In this document: in pieces, positions 6,949 to 14,359 of the stretch
How positions within the stretch are numbered: position 1 is the first letter of the stretch
How the letters are laid out: every line of letters starts with the position of its first letter
Position numbers and translations under genes: made by a program
Source of the DNA: Bacteroidota bacterium
Lineage (GTDB): Bacteria > Bacteroidota > Bacteroidia > Chitinophagales > Chitinophagaceae
Direction of reading: 5' to 3'
Assembly: GCA_023391015.1 (NCBI GenBank)
Contig: JAEWBT010000138.1
Location: 1 to 19,513 of the forward strand
DNA length: 19,513 nucleotides
Notes under the pieces: model-generated
What the model was told of the DNA's origin: nothing
Seen by the model: only the letters and a program-made list of their open reading frames with translations
The model's database searches: none

Positions 6949-8652
6949 ATGAAATCGTCTTTACGCTGTGGAGCGGCGCTGCTGGGAACGCTTGCGTCTA
7001 TCGGGGCTGTTGCTCAAACTACTTACCTGCCTTCCGGAAGTGCTGAAATTGGGTTGGTGGACCGGTTGGAAACCCTTTCCGGAAATCTTTCCAACGAAGT
7101 TTTTACCACGCAAAAACCGCTGTCCCGGAAAGATCTGGTGCGCTTTCTGCAAAATGGGGAAACCGACACGACAACCAACGCTTTCCGGTCCGCTATCAGC
7201 GCCATCGACCAATATCAGATAGAGCTTGCGCTGGGCGCATCCGCAGAGTGGAGCAACGAAGAACTGCTTTCCCGCAAGCCCATCCTAAAACATTTCTACC
7301 AAACCAAAACCGATCTCTTCCGCGTCAAAACCGACAACTTCTTTTTGTCTGTCAATCCGGTTCTGGGTTTTACAGGCATGTATGAAAAACGCTCGCCGGA
7401 CGCGTCGGGAGAATCTTCATTTCGCTACCTGAACACGCGCGGTGCCGAAGTACGGGCTACCATTGCCAACCGCGTGGGCGTTTATACGTTTATTACCGAC
7501 AATCAGGAGCGCTTGCCCTTCCACGTGCAGCAATGGGCTAATGCCCACAAAGCGGTTCCCGGCGCCGATTATTATCTCAACGTCCCCAACAGCACGTATG
7601 ACTACCTCCAGGCACGTGGTTATATCGACTTTGCGGCGGTCAAAAACCATATCAATATCACGCTGGGCTACGACCGGAATTTTATCGGCGACGGCGAGCG
7701 CAGCCTGATGCTGTCGGATTTTGCCTCATCCGGTGCCTTGTTTGCCCGCATCCGCACCCGCATCTGGAAATTGCAATACGAAAACCTGTTTATGGAACTG
7801 ACGCCGCAATACAAACGCGGCTCCGACCAGGTATTGCCTCATAAATATGCCACGATGCACCACCTGAGCGTGAACGCCACGCGCTGGCTCAATGTCGGGC
7901 TTTTTGAAGCGGTGATGTTTGACCGGCCCGACCGCTTTTCTTTTTCCTACCTGAACCCGATTATTTTTCTGCGGCAGGTAGAGCGCATGAACGGCTCGCC
8001 TGACAACGCGCTGGTGGGCATCAACTTTAAAGCCCTGGCGGCGAAGCGCTTTCAATTCTACGGGCAGTTTGTGCTGGATGAATTTAAAATCAAAGAACTG
8101 ACCGCCGGCAATGGCTGGTGGGCCAATAAGTTCGGCTTGCAGCTGGGCGGAAAATATTTCAACGCCTTTGGACTTTCCAACTTGGACCTGCAGGGCGAGG
8201 TGAATCTGGTGCGGCCTTTTACCTACACGCACGGCGACACGCTGGCGAATTATACCCATTACAACCAACCGCTGGCCCATCCGCTGGAAGCCGGTTTTTG
8301 GGAGGCGAATGGAAAAGTGGTTTATCGTCCGGGGCGGAAATGGGAGATTGTAGCGCGGGGCAGTTTGTATCAAAAAGGGGTGGATACCGGCGGAGCCAAT
8401 CTGGGCAACAGCATTTTTAAAAGCAACAACGCAGGCCGCCCGTCGGATTACGGCTATTCTTTAACACCCGGAAAAGTGGCGCACGGCCTGCTCGGCGAGC
8501 TGTATGCCACCTGGCAACCGTGGCCGCGCTTGTTTCTGGAGGCCGGCGTTTCCGGACGGCACTGGAAGCTGGATGACGCCGAACAGAAAAGCCTTCAGGT
8601 GTTTACGGGCCTGCGGCTGAACCTGGCACGGCGGGATTATCTGTTTTATTAA
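6949..8652 (+). CDS. Outer-membrane beta-barrel protein, Wzi/RemB-like
   Basis: A 567-residue protein with a clear Sec signal peptide (MKSSLRCGAALLGTLASIGAVA, probable cleavage after AVA). The mature N-terminus, TYLPSGSAEIGLVDRLETLSGNLS, resembles the Bacteroidota group containing the capsule assembly protein Wzi and the gliding protein RemB. The rest is rich in alternating aromatic/polar strands with short turns (for example YENLFMELTPQYKRG and FGLQLGGKYFNAFG) and ends in the aromatic strand RRDYLFY, as expected for an outer-membrane barrel. Role by family: capsule or exopolysaccharide anchoring at the surface, or gliding. Which of these cannot be decided here. It is transcribed alone, with no polysaccharide gene next to it. 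Two palindrome copies sit in its first 140 bp. No obvious terminator follows. Confidence 0.62.
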   Translation: MKSSLRCGAALLGTLASIGAVAQTTYLPSGSAEIGLVDRLETLSGNLSNEVFTTQKPLSRKDLVRFLQNGETDTTTNAFRSAISAIDQYQIELALGASAEWSNEELLSRKPILKHFYQTKTDLFRVKTDNFFLSVNPVLGFTGMYEKRSPDASGESSFRYLNTRGAEVRATIANRVGVYTFITDNQERLPFHVQQWANAHKAVPGADYYLNVPNSTYDYLQARGYIDFAAVKNHINITLGYDRNFIGDGERSLMLSDFASSGALFARIRTRIWKLQYENLFMELTPQYKRGSDQVLPHKYATMHHLSVNATRWLNVGLFEAVMFDRPDRFSFSYLNPIIFLRQVERMNGSPDNALVGINFKALAAKRFQFYGQFVLDEFKIKELTAGNGWWANKFGLQLGGKYFNAFGLSNLDLQGEVNLVRPFTYTHGDTLANYTHYNQPLAHPLEAGFWEANGKVVYRPGRKWEIVARGSLYQKGVDTGGANLGNSIFKSNNAGRPSDYGYSLTPGKVAHGLLGELYATWQPWPRLFLEAGVSGRHWKLDDAEQKSLQVFTGLRLNLARRDYLFY

Positions 8653-8843
8653 AGAAACAGCAGGCCAGGTGTTCAAGTACGCAGAAAGAACCTAAACTGT
8701 GCCTTCCGCGCTCCTTTCAAAAGGCTGCTTTCCAGAGAAAGCCGATGGACGATGCCCTGCTGCTGCATTCCTTATTCTTTTTTTGCGAACCCGGAAGGCC
8801 TTTTTTCGAGCCTAAAAACCACTTTTCCGAACCCTTTTGCAAC

Positions 8844-8985
8844 AAACTGTACTGAGGAAACCATTTTCCCGAACCTGGAAATGATAAACTGTACTGAGGA
8901 AACCATTTTCCTGAACCTGGAAATGACAAACTGCACTGATGAAACCGTTTCCCCGAACCTGGAAATGACAAAGTGTAACCTAAAG
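8844..8985. repeat. 42-bp tandem repeat (minisatellite), about 3.3 units
   Basis: Units start at 8844, 8886, 8928 and 8970 (the last is partial and diverging). The period is exactly 42 bp. Each unit opens AAACTGTACTGAGGAAACC and ends GAACCTGGAAATGA. Degenerate pieces continue outwards (AACCACTTTTCCGAACC before, and GTGGTTTTTAGAACC then GCGGTTTTGGGTTCC after), so the array was once longer, spanning about 8770-9070. Because 42 is a multiple of 3, open frames of 14-residue repeats arise on both strands, but neither looks like a real gene. The surrounding gap 8653-9195 contains nothing else recognisable except TTCCGGAA at 9174. Confidence 0.85.
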
Positions 8986-9195
8986 AGTGGTTTTTAGAAC
9001 CTGTTCTGATAAAAGCGATACCCAAGCGCTTGTTTTTGGAACTCAAAGTGCGGTTTTGGGTTCCTGAATTTCCTTATCCTGCTCTTTAGAAAGGATTTTG
9101 CATGTTGCAAAAGCGCTTTGCACGTTTGGCCAGGCAGCCGCGCTTTTATTGGGAAGCCTTCCGGAGCGAAAAATTCCGGAAAATGCTGTTTCAGA

Positions 9196-9226
9196 TTTGG
9201 AAAAATAAGACGGCTTATTACTTTTG
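9196..9226 (+). promoter_or_regulatory. Bacteroidota sigma-A promoter for the DUF3276 gene
   Basis: TTTG (9196-9199), a 19-bp spacer and TACTTTTG (9219-9226) match the Bacteroidota consensus at every defined position. Transcription should start near 9233, about 36 nt before the chosen GTG start at 9269. The TTG at 9224 lies inside the -7 box and cannot be a start codon. Confidence 0.7.
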
Positions 9227-9268
9227 TTGCCGAAATCTTTTATTTCTCTTCTCTTAACCCCAGAATCT

Positions 9269-9766
9269 GTGGCGTACGACAACGACAACCACTACGGCGA
9301 CCGCGAAGGCCGCTATGGCCGCAACAACAATGGTGAAGGCCGCAACAACGACAGCATTTATTCGAAGCGTGTGAAGGCCGGCAAGCGCCGCACCTACTTC
9401 TTTGATGTGCGTGCGACCCGTGGTAATGATTACTTTATTACCATCACCGAGAGCAAAAAGCGTTTTGAAGACGGCTCTTACGAGCGCCACAAAATGTTTC
9501 TTTATAAAGAAGACTTTCACAAGTTTGTAGCCGCCCTGCAGGAAACCGTAGAATACGTGAAAACCGACCTGATGCCGGATTTCGACTTTGATGCTTTCAA
9601 CCACGAATACGACGAAGAAGGCAACTACATCTACCGCAACGCCGCCGAACCTACTGAAACCTATGCAACTACGCAGCCGGTAGCAGAGGCAACCGAAATG
9701 GTAGCGGAGCCGGTGGCGGAAGACTACGCTACTGACGCCACCGATGTGGACGGCTGGAAAGCATAA
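9269..9766 (+). CDS. DUF3276 / PUR-family DNA- and RNA-binding protein
   Basis: A 165-residue protein starting at GTG 9269 (MAYDNDNHYGDREGRYG). This start is preferred because the promoter -7 box lies upstream and no ATG occurs before the conserved domain. Residues 1-30 are a Asn/Gly/Arg-rich disordered head. Residues about 30-110 carry the conserved core SIYSKRVKAGKRRTYFFDVR...DYFITITESKKRF...KMFLYKEDFHKFVAALQETVEYVK, typical of DUF3276, a single PUR-type repeat related to Pur-alpha and known from Bacteroidota and spirochaetes as a nucleic-acid binder. The C-terminal third is acidic and Ala/Thr/Glu-rich (VAEATEMVAEPVAEDYATD) and makes it longer than many relatives. It is monocistronic, with a strong promoter and strong terminator, consistent with an abundant protein. 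The specific target is unknown. Confidence 0.85.
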   Translation: MAYDNDNHYGDREGRYGRNNNGEGRNNDSIYSKRVKAGKRRTYFFDVRATRGNDYFITITESKKRFEDGSYERHKMFLYKEDFHKFVAALQETVEYVKTDLMPDFDFDAFNHEYDEEGNYIYRNAAEPTETYATTQPVAEATEMVAEPVAEDYATDATDVDGWKA

Positions 9767-9800
9767 GCCGATTCTGCCTTTGAAGTTCCTTTTATATAAA

Positions 9801-9832
9801 AAGGCCCGGTGACTTGTCGCCGGGCCTTTTTT
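9801..9832 (+). terminator. Rho-independent terminator of the DUF3276 gene
   Basis: AAGGCCCGG (9801-9809) pairs with CCGGGCCTT (9820-9828). The inner GAC/GTC extends the stem after a T-G wobble, and the T-run continues to 9832. It lies 34 bp after the stop codon. A TTTCCGGAAA copy (9841) stands 8 bp beyond it. Confidence 0.88.
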
Positions 9833-9990
9833 GGGGGAATTTTCCGGAAAACAACCCTGTTTAGTGAGCGGCCACAACAGAGGGTTGGCCACGGCAAGAC
9901 CTGTATTGACGCGCTGGACGTGTAAGGAAGATTCGCAGCACCTATTAGCATGATTTCCTTTCCCCATCGCCTCGCGAATGGCTTTGGCCC

Positions 9991-10137
9991 TTAGTGGGTT
10001 GCCCCGCCCTTTATGTCAATCGCTCCCCCTTTAGCTAATGGCCATTCTTTAGCTAATTGCTGCTTTTTAGGCGAATGGCCCCGCCCATTAGCTAATTGCC
10101 CCGCCTTGAGCTAATTGCCCCGCCCTTTAGGGCGGGG
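9991..10137. repeat. Left REP-like array of the transposase locus
   Basis: About seven degenerate 18-21 bp direct units of the form TTTAGCTAATTGCCCCGCCC start at 9991, 10010, 10030, 10048, 10066, 10087 and 10106. They end in a perfect hairpin, CCCCGCCC-TTTA-GGGCGGGG (10118-10137). Inner units keep the AGCTAAT core and outer ones have drifted. The right array at 10724-10786 is its mirror image. Bases 9851-9990 before it contain no recognisable feature. Confidence 0.85.
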
Positions 10138-10141
10138 AGAG
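10112..10141. repeat. Left arm of a 30-bp perfect inverted repeat around the transposase
   Basis: Bases 10112-10141 are the exact reverse complement of 10724-10753. Each arm also contains its own internal hairpin (CCCCGCCC with GGGCGGGG). A second, inner inverted pair of 16 bp (GAGGCCTTCAGGCCTT at 10163-10178 and its complement at 10688-10703) lies closer to the gene. Confidence 0.88.
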
Positions 10142-10162
10142 GATATTCTATTATTTTTACAC

Positions 10163-10178
10163 GAGGCCTTCAGGCCTT
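10163..10178. repeat. Inner 16-bp inverted repeat, left copy
   Basis: GAGGCCTTCAGGCCTT is matched by its reverse complement at 10688-10703. It consists of two AGGCCT palindromes separated by TC, so it can form a small hairpin on either strand. It lies 38 bp before the transposase start codon. Confidence 0.8.
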
Positions 10179-10215
10179 TTTCCGCTGCCAACCCGATTCT
10201 TAAAACCTCCTTTAG

Positions 10216-10677
10216 ATGCCATTTCACAAATTGCTCGTCCACATGGTGTGGGCTACGAAAGATCGCTATCCTTTCATGAATACAGAACAGAAAGAGGCCA
10301 TCTGCCGGCACATCCGTGAAAATGCGGCCAGTAAAGGCATTCATCTCCTGAACATCAATGGCCACCTCGATCATCTCCATGTGCTTCTTTCCTATCGCCC
10401 GGACCAGAATTCAGCTACAATTGCCAATCTGCTCAAAGGAGAATCTTCTTTTTGGGCCAACCGCAATTTGCAGTGGCCTCAGAAATTTGGGTGGCAGGAT
10501 GACTACTTCGCCGTATCCGTGAGCGGTGCCGAGTTCGCAGCCGTGTATGCTTATATCTCCAATCAGGAGGGGCACCATCGCCATAAGACTTACCAGCAGG
10601 AATACGACGAGCTGATGCAGAAATATGGCTTTGACGACTCCGGCGAATGGCAACTGCCTGCATGGGCACTGGAATAA
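10216..10677 (+). CDS. Y1 (HUH) transposase, IS200/REP-associated tyrosine transposase (RAYT) type
   Basis: A 153-residue single-strand transposase of the Y1_Tnp family, which cuts and joins hairpin-bearing DNA through a 5' phosphotyrosine. The start is ATG 10216, giving MPFHKLLVHMVWATKDRYPF. The HUH metal motif is His53-Leu54-His55 in NGHLDHLHVLL, and the likely nucleophile is Tyr113 in YAYISNQEGHHRH. Length and motifs are complete, so the enzyme may be active. No TnpB or accessory gene is present. The flanks carry paired palindromic arrays in opposite orientation, the hallmark of RAYT loci rather than simple IS200 elements. The gene has no TTTCCGGAAA copy, unlike variable genes around it, which fits recent arrival, although a gene this short could miss one by chance. 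Confidence 0.85.
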   Translation: MPFHKLLVHMVWATKDRYPFMNTEQKEAICRHIRENAASKGIHLLNINGHLDHLHVLLSYRPDQNSATIANLLKGESSFWANRNLQWPQKFGWQDDYFAVSVSGAEFAAVYAYISNQEGHHRHKTYQQEYDELMQKYGFDDSGEWQLPAWALE

Positions 10678-10687
10678 AACTGCGCTC

Positions 10688-10703
10688 AAGGCCTGAAGGC
10701 CTC
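10688..10703. repeat. Inner 16-bp inverted repeat, right copy
   Basis: AAGGCCTGAAGGCCTC is the exact reverse complement of 10163-10178. It begins 10 bp after the transposase stop codon. Confidence 0.8.
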
Positions 10704-10723
10704 CGCTTAAATGGTTTGCCTTT

Positions 10724-10786
10724 CTCTCCCCGCCCTAAAGGGCGGGGCAATTAACCTGAAGGGCGGGGCAATTAACCCTAAAGGGC
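10724..10786. repeat. Right REP-like array (mirror of the left array)
   Basis: CCCCGCCC-TAAA-GGGCGGGG (10728-10747) is the reverse complement of the left hairpin, and the matching arm is 30 bp long (10724-10753). Two copies of GGCGGGGCAATTAACC follow at 10741 and 10762 (period 21), then a degenerate CTAAAGGGC. Bases 10787-10980 after it show no gene or repeat that I recognise. Confidence 0.87.
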
Positions 10787-10987
10787 ACCATTCGTTGAAA
10801 GAATTAAGCGGAATCACAAGGAACAGGCTGTTATTTTCAAAAATTAGGGCAATATCCAAACAACAGCCCCCCAAACGCAAGCCGGCCGACCGTCCGACGA
10901 GAAAAGCACAGCGCTGTTTCAACCATAATTTGAAGCGCCGTTCACCCAGCAAAAGTTTCTCTTTCTGTAGTTCCCCACGGCCCTTTG

Positions 10988-10995
10988 TACCTTTG
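10988..10995 (+). promoter_or_regulatory. Probable -7 promoter element of pyrG
   Basis: TACCTTTG matches TAnnTTTG and lies 55 bp before the pyrG start. No exact TTTG lies at the right distance; TTTC about 22 bp upstream is the nearest candidate for the -33 box. The 5' leader would be about 49 nt. Confidence 0.45.
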
Positions 10996-11050
10996 CCCGA
11001 CCGCTGGATTTTTGTGGAAGGCCGGTCGCTGAAAAAAACACACGCATCTT

Positions 11051-12706
11051 ATGAGCAAGTTTATTTTCGTAACCGGTGGGGTTACTTCGTCTTTGGGAAA
11101 AGGAATTATTGCCGCCTCGCTGGCCAAGCTCTTGCAGGCGCGCGGCTACCGCACGACCATTCAAAAGTTTGATCCTTATATCAATATTGACCCCGGAACG
11201 CTCAACCCCTACGAGCACGGCGAGTGTTACGTAACCGACGACGGCGCCGAAACCGACCTGGACCTCGGCCACTACGAGCGCTTCCTTAACCGCCCTACGT
11301 CGCAGGAAAACAACGTGACCACGGGCCGCATCTACCAATACGTCATCAACCGCGAGCGCGAAGGCGCTTTTCTGGGAAAAACGGTGCAGGTCGTTCCCCA
11401 TATCACCGACGAAATCAAGCGCCGGATGACGCTGCTGGGCAAAGATGACCGCTACGACGTAGTGATTACCGAGCTGGGCGGAACGGTGGGCGACATTGAA
11501 TCGCTGCCGTTTCTGGAAGCCGTGCGCCAGTTGAAGTGGGAACTGGGCGATGAGAATTGCATTGTGGTGCACCTCACCCTCGTGCCATACCTCAAAGCCG
11601 CTAAAGAGCTGAAAACCAAGCCTACCCAGCACTCAGTGAAGATGATGAGCGAGAATGGACTGAACCCCGACGTGCTGGTCTGCCGCACCGAAGAGCCGCT
11701 CTACAACGAACTGAAACGCAAGATTGCCCTGTTTTGCAACGTCACCAAAGACGCTGTTATCGAAGCCCGCGACGCCGACACGATTTATGCCGTGCCGCTG
11801 GAAATGATGCGCGAAGGGCTGGACACCATTTGCCTGCAAAAGCTGCAACTGCCGATGGGCCAGGAGCCGCAACTGGACAAGTGGAAAGAATTTCTAAACA
11901 AACTGCGCTACCCGAAATCCAAAATCACCATTGGCCTGATTGGCAAATACGTAGAGCTTCAGGATGCGTATAAATCCATTCTGGAAGCACTGATCCACGC
12001 CGGGGCAGTAAACGAATGCAAGGTAGAAGTCCGGAATATCCACTCCGAGTACCTGACGCCCGAAACCGCCGCCGAAACGATGCAACACCTGGATGCGGTG
12101 CTGGTGGCCCCCGGTTTTGGATCGCGTGGTATCGAAGGCAAGATTGAAGCTATCCGCTACGCGCGGGAAAGTGGTTTGCCCTTCCTGGGCATCTGTCTCG
12201 GGATGCAGATGGCGTGTGTGGAATTTGCCCGCAACGTCCTGAATCTGAAAGACGCTTTCTCTACCGAGATGGATGCCAACACACCACACCCGGTGATTTC
12301 CATGATGGAAGACCAAAAGGAAATTAAAAACATGGGCGGCACCATGCGCCTCGGCGCGTATGCCTGCGAGCTGGACCCGACTTCCAAGCTGGCTTCCTGC
12401 TACGGCAGTGCCCACATCGAAGAGCGCCACCGCCACCGCTACGAGTTCAACAACGATTACCTGACAGCTTTCAAAGACGCTGGTTTTGTTCCGGTGGGTA
12501 AAAACCCGAAAACAGGCCTGGTGGAAGCCGTGGAATTAGAAAATCACCCGTTCTACGTGGGCGTGCAGTACCACCCCGAATACAAAAGCACCGTAGAAGC
12601 CCCACACCCGCTTTTCGTAGGCTTTGTGAAAGCAGCCCTTGCCACGCAGGAAAGCAGCCTGGAAACCAAGAAAGCGCCTGCTCCGGCGCTGGAAACGGCG
12701 AAATAA
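11051..12706 (+). CDS. pyrG: CTP synthase
   Basis: A 551-residue enzyme that converts UTP to CTP with ATP and glutamine, the last step of pyrimidine nucleotide synthesis. The synthetase domain (about 1-275) has the family start MSKFIFVTGGVTSSLGKGI with its nucleotide-binding loop, DPYINIDPGTL, EHGECYVTDDGAETDLDLGHYERF and ELGGTVGDIES. The glutamine amidotransferase domain (about 290-530) has the nucleophile Cys382 in LGICLGMQMA and the His508/Glu510 pair in VQYHPEYKS. The last 20 residues (TQESSLETKKAPAPALETAK) are a low-complexity tail. Length is normal for the family. It contains no TTTCCGGAAA in 1.66 kb, as expected if the palindrome settles only where protein sequence is free to vary. The next gene starts 30 bp later and may be co-transcribed. 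Confidence 0.97.
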   Translation: MSKFIFVTGGVTSSLGKGIIAASLAKLLQARGYRTTIQKFDPYINIDPGTLNPYEHGECYVTDDGAETDLDLGHYERFLNRPTSQENNVTTGRIYQYVINREREGAFLGKTVQVVPHITDEIKRRMTLLGKDDRYDVVITELGGTVGDIESLPFLEAVRQLKWELGDENCIVVHLTLVPYLKAAKELKTKPTQHSVKMMSENGLNPDVLVCRTEEPLYNELKRKIALFCNVTKDAVIEARDADTIYAVPLEMMREGLDTICLQKLQLPMGQEPQLDKWKEFLNKLRYPKSKITIGLIGKYVELQDAYKSILEALIHAGAVNECKVEVRNIHSEYLTPETAAETMQHLDAVLVAPGFGSRGIEGKIEAIRYARESGLPFLGICLGMQMACVEFARNVLNLKDAFSTEMDANTPHPVISMMEDQKEIKNMGGTMRLGAYACELDPTSKLASCYGSAHIEERHRHRYEFNNDYLTAFKDAGFVPVGKNPKTGLVEAVELENHPFYVGVQYHPEYKSTVEAPHPLFVGFVKAALATQESSLETKKAPAPALETAK

Positions 12707-12736
12707 TTCGTTTCCCAATTCGATTTTAAAAACAAG

Positions 12737-14314
12737 ATGGGCCCTCGTAAGAACCTGTACCTGTTGGTGCTTTTTCTCGCGGCGGCCCATTTGCTGTATG
12801 CCCCGGCGTGGCAAGCCGGCTGGACGCGCGACGTGACCGGCTGGCTCCAATCGCTGCATACCAAAACATTTGGGCATTATCTGCTGCGGCGCGGTCTCCG
12901 GGTCGAAAGCCTGTATCCGTTTACCCAATGGATGCTGTGGGCGTGGTGGAAGCTTTTTGGCGTGCATCCCCTGCCGTGGCACCTGCTGATGGTGAGTTTA
13001 CACGCGGTATGTGCCTGGGGCTGGGCGAAGTTCTACAGCCGGGTTCTGGGAAGTAAAATTTCCGGAAATTTCGCCGGATTGCTTTTTCTTTTTTCCCCTT
13101 ATGCAACCGAGGTCGTGGTGTGGGAAGCGGGTTATCACTACCTGCAAGGAATGGTGCTGCTATTGGCAACGCTTTTCGCCCTGCTGCACTACCTGGATTG
13201 GGGAAAAAAGCACTGGATTTTCGTGGGATTGATTGCATTCCTGCCCACGCTTTTTGCGTTGGAAACGTTTTATTTAGCACCTATTTATGCCGCACTTCTG
13301 CTCCTTTATTTCCGGAAGGCGCCACGTACGAAAAAGGCGGTTGGGTCCTTTGCTGTACCGATATTGGCGCTTTGTGCTGTTCAATACGGCCTTTTTCGCT
13401 GGCTCTACACCGAGCCGGTTCCCCACATCAAAACCCTGACCTGGCTGCGGCTCGGCGATTACCTGCGTAAACCCGCCAAATACTTTTTCAATCTTTTTCT
13501 GTTCGGCCGCTACTGGCCGCAAAATCTCCGCGCAATTCTCTATGATGTCCTGAATAGCTGGGCTTTTCTGGGTGGCTTTTATGCTTCTTTAATCACGCTG
13601 ATTTTCCGGAAACGAAAAGCGCTGAAAAGCTTCCAAAAGCACCCGGTTTTCATTCCGGCAACCTTTGCCATCGCCGCGTTATTGCTCGTGGTTCCGCTTT
13701 ACTTTCAGGAAAACGGCCTGGTGGATTTTGACCGCTATACCTACTTTATGCTGCCGGCAGTCGGCGCGATTTTCGGGCATTATTTCCGGAAAAAATGGCT
13801 TCGGGTAGGCATTATGGCCCTTTCTGCAGGCCTGCTTTTCTATACCAATCTTTTGTGGCAGAAAAGCGCCGCGCTGGGCCGGGAAATGCTGTTGAAAATT
13901 CCCGATTTTAAAGATAGCAAGCCAACGCTTTTGCTCAATATTCCGGATGCGTTGCGGGGCCTGCCCATGATTGGCTACGCGCCGGAAGGCGAGGCGGCCT
14001 TGTTGCGCCGTTATGTATTGGAAAAGCCTTTTTTCGGAATTGTCCTCGAAGCAGGGGCCTGCCAGATTTCTTCGCCAAAAGATATGTTGGTAGAAACCGC
14101 CTGGCGCACCCCGCAAGCGCTTGAAATAAAGCAGCTCAACGGCGATGGCTGGTGGGCCGACGGCATTCTGGCCCATGATTTTGAAAACAACCTTTTTTCG
14201 GTTCGCTTTTCTCACCCCAACCGCAGTTATGTTTTAACGCTCAAAAAGCCGGCAGCTGATTTTCATGTGCTGCAATGGAATGGCGTGCAGTGGGCAGTGA
14301 TAAAAAAGCCATAG
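12737..14314 (+). CDS. Polytopic membrane protein, GT-C glycosyltransferase-like
   Basis: A 525-residue protein with about ten hydrophobic spans between residues 7 and 372, followed by a soluble C-terminal part of about 150 residues. The early segments WTRDVTGWL, YPFTQWMLWAWWKLFGVHPLPWHLLMVSLHAV and LLFLFSPYATEVVVWEAGYHYLQG resemble the first loops of GT-C-fold lipid-linked sugar transferases and related TMTC-like proteins: an acidic residue in the first loop, then FG.xP..xH....LHA and P...E.V.W. A role in transferring sugars from a lipid carrier at the inner membrane is possible but not shown, and the donor and acceptor are unknown. It lies 30 bp after pyrG and could be in its transcript. 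It is the richest gene for the palindrome (13059, 13603, 13783 exact; 13310 core), using the ISGN and FRK readings. Confidence 0.6.
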   Translation: MGPRKNLYLLVLFLAAAHLLYAPAWQAGWTRDVTGWLQSLHTKTFGHYLLRRGLRVESLYPFTQWMLWAWWKLFGVHPLPWHLLMVSLHAVCAWGWAKFYSRVLGSKISGNFAGLLFLFSPYATEVVVWEAGYHYLQGMVLLLATLFALLHYLDWGKKHWIFVGLIAFLPTLFALETFYLAPIYAALLLLYFRKAPRTKKAVGSFAVPILALCAVQYGLFRWLYTEPVPHIKTLTWLRLGDYLRKPAKYFFNLFLFGRYWPQNLRAILYDVLNSWAFLGGFYASLITLIFRKRKALKSFQKHPVFIPATFAIAALLLVVPLYFQENGLVDFDRYTYFMLPAVGAIFGHYFRKKWLRVGIMALSAGLLFYTNLLWQKSAALGREMLLKIPDFKDSKPTLLLNIPDALRGLPMIGYAPEGEAALLRRYVLEKPFFGIVLEAGACQISSPKDMLVETAWRTPQALEIKQLNGDGWWADGILAHDFENNLFSVRFSHPNRSYVLTLKKPAADFHVLQWNGVQWAVIKKP

Positions 14315-14359
14315 AAGTGCCAACGGTCCGACCTTTGCGACCTTAAAGTTCATCTCGCC

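Noticed and set aside
8717..9046. Open frame on the minus strand encoding a 14-residue repeat protein
   Set aside because: It arises from the 42-bp repeat and has a mirror open frame on the plus strand. There is no promoter and no conserved domain, and composition looks like repeat DNA rather than protein.
9224..9268. TTG start that would extend the DUF3276 protein by 15 residues
   Set aside because: The codon lies inside the TACTTTTG promoter box, before the expected transcription start. GTG 9269 fits better.
9991..10137. CRISPR array
   Set aside because: Units abut with no spacers, are degenerate, and are mirrored on the far side of a transposase gene. No cas gene is present.
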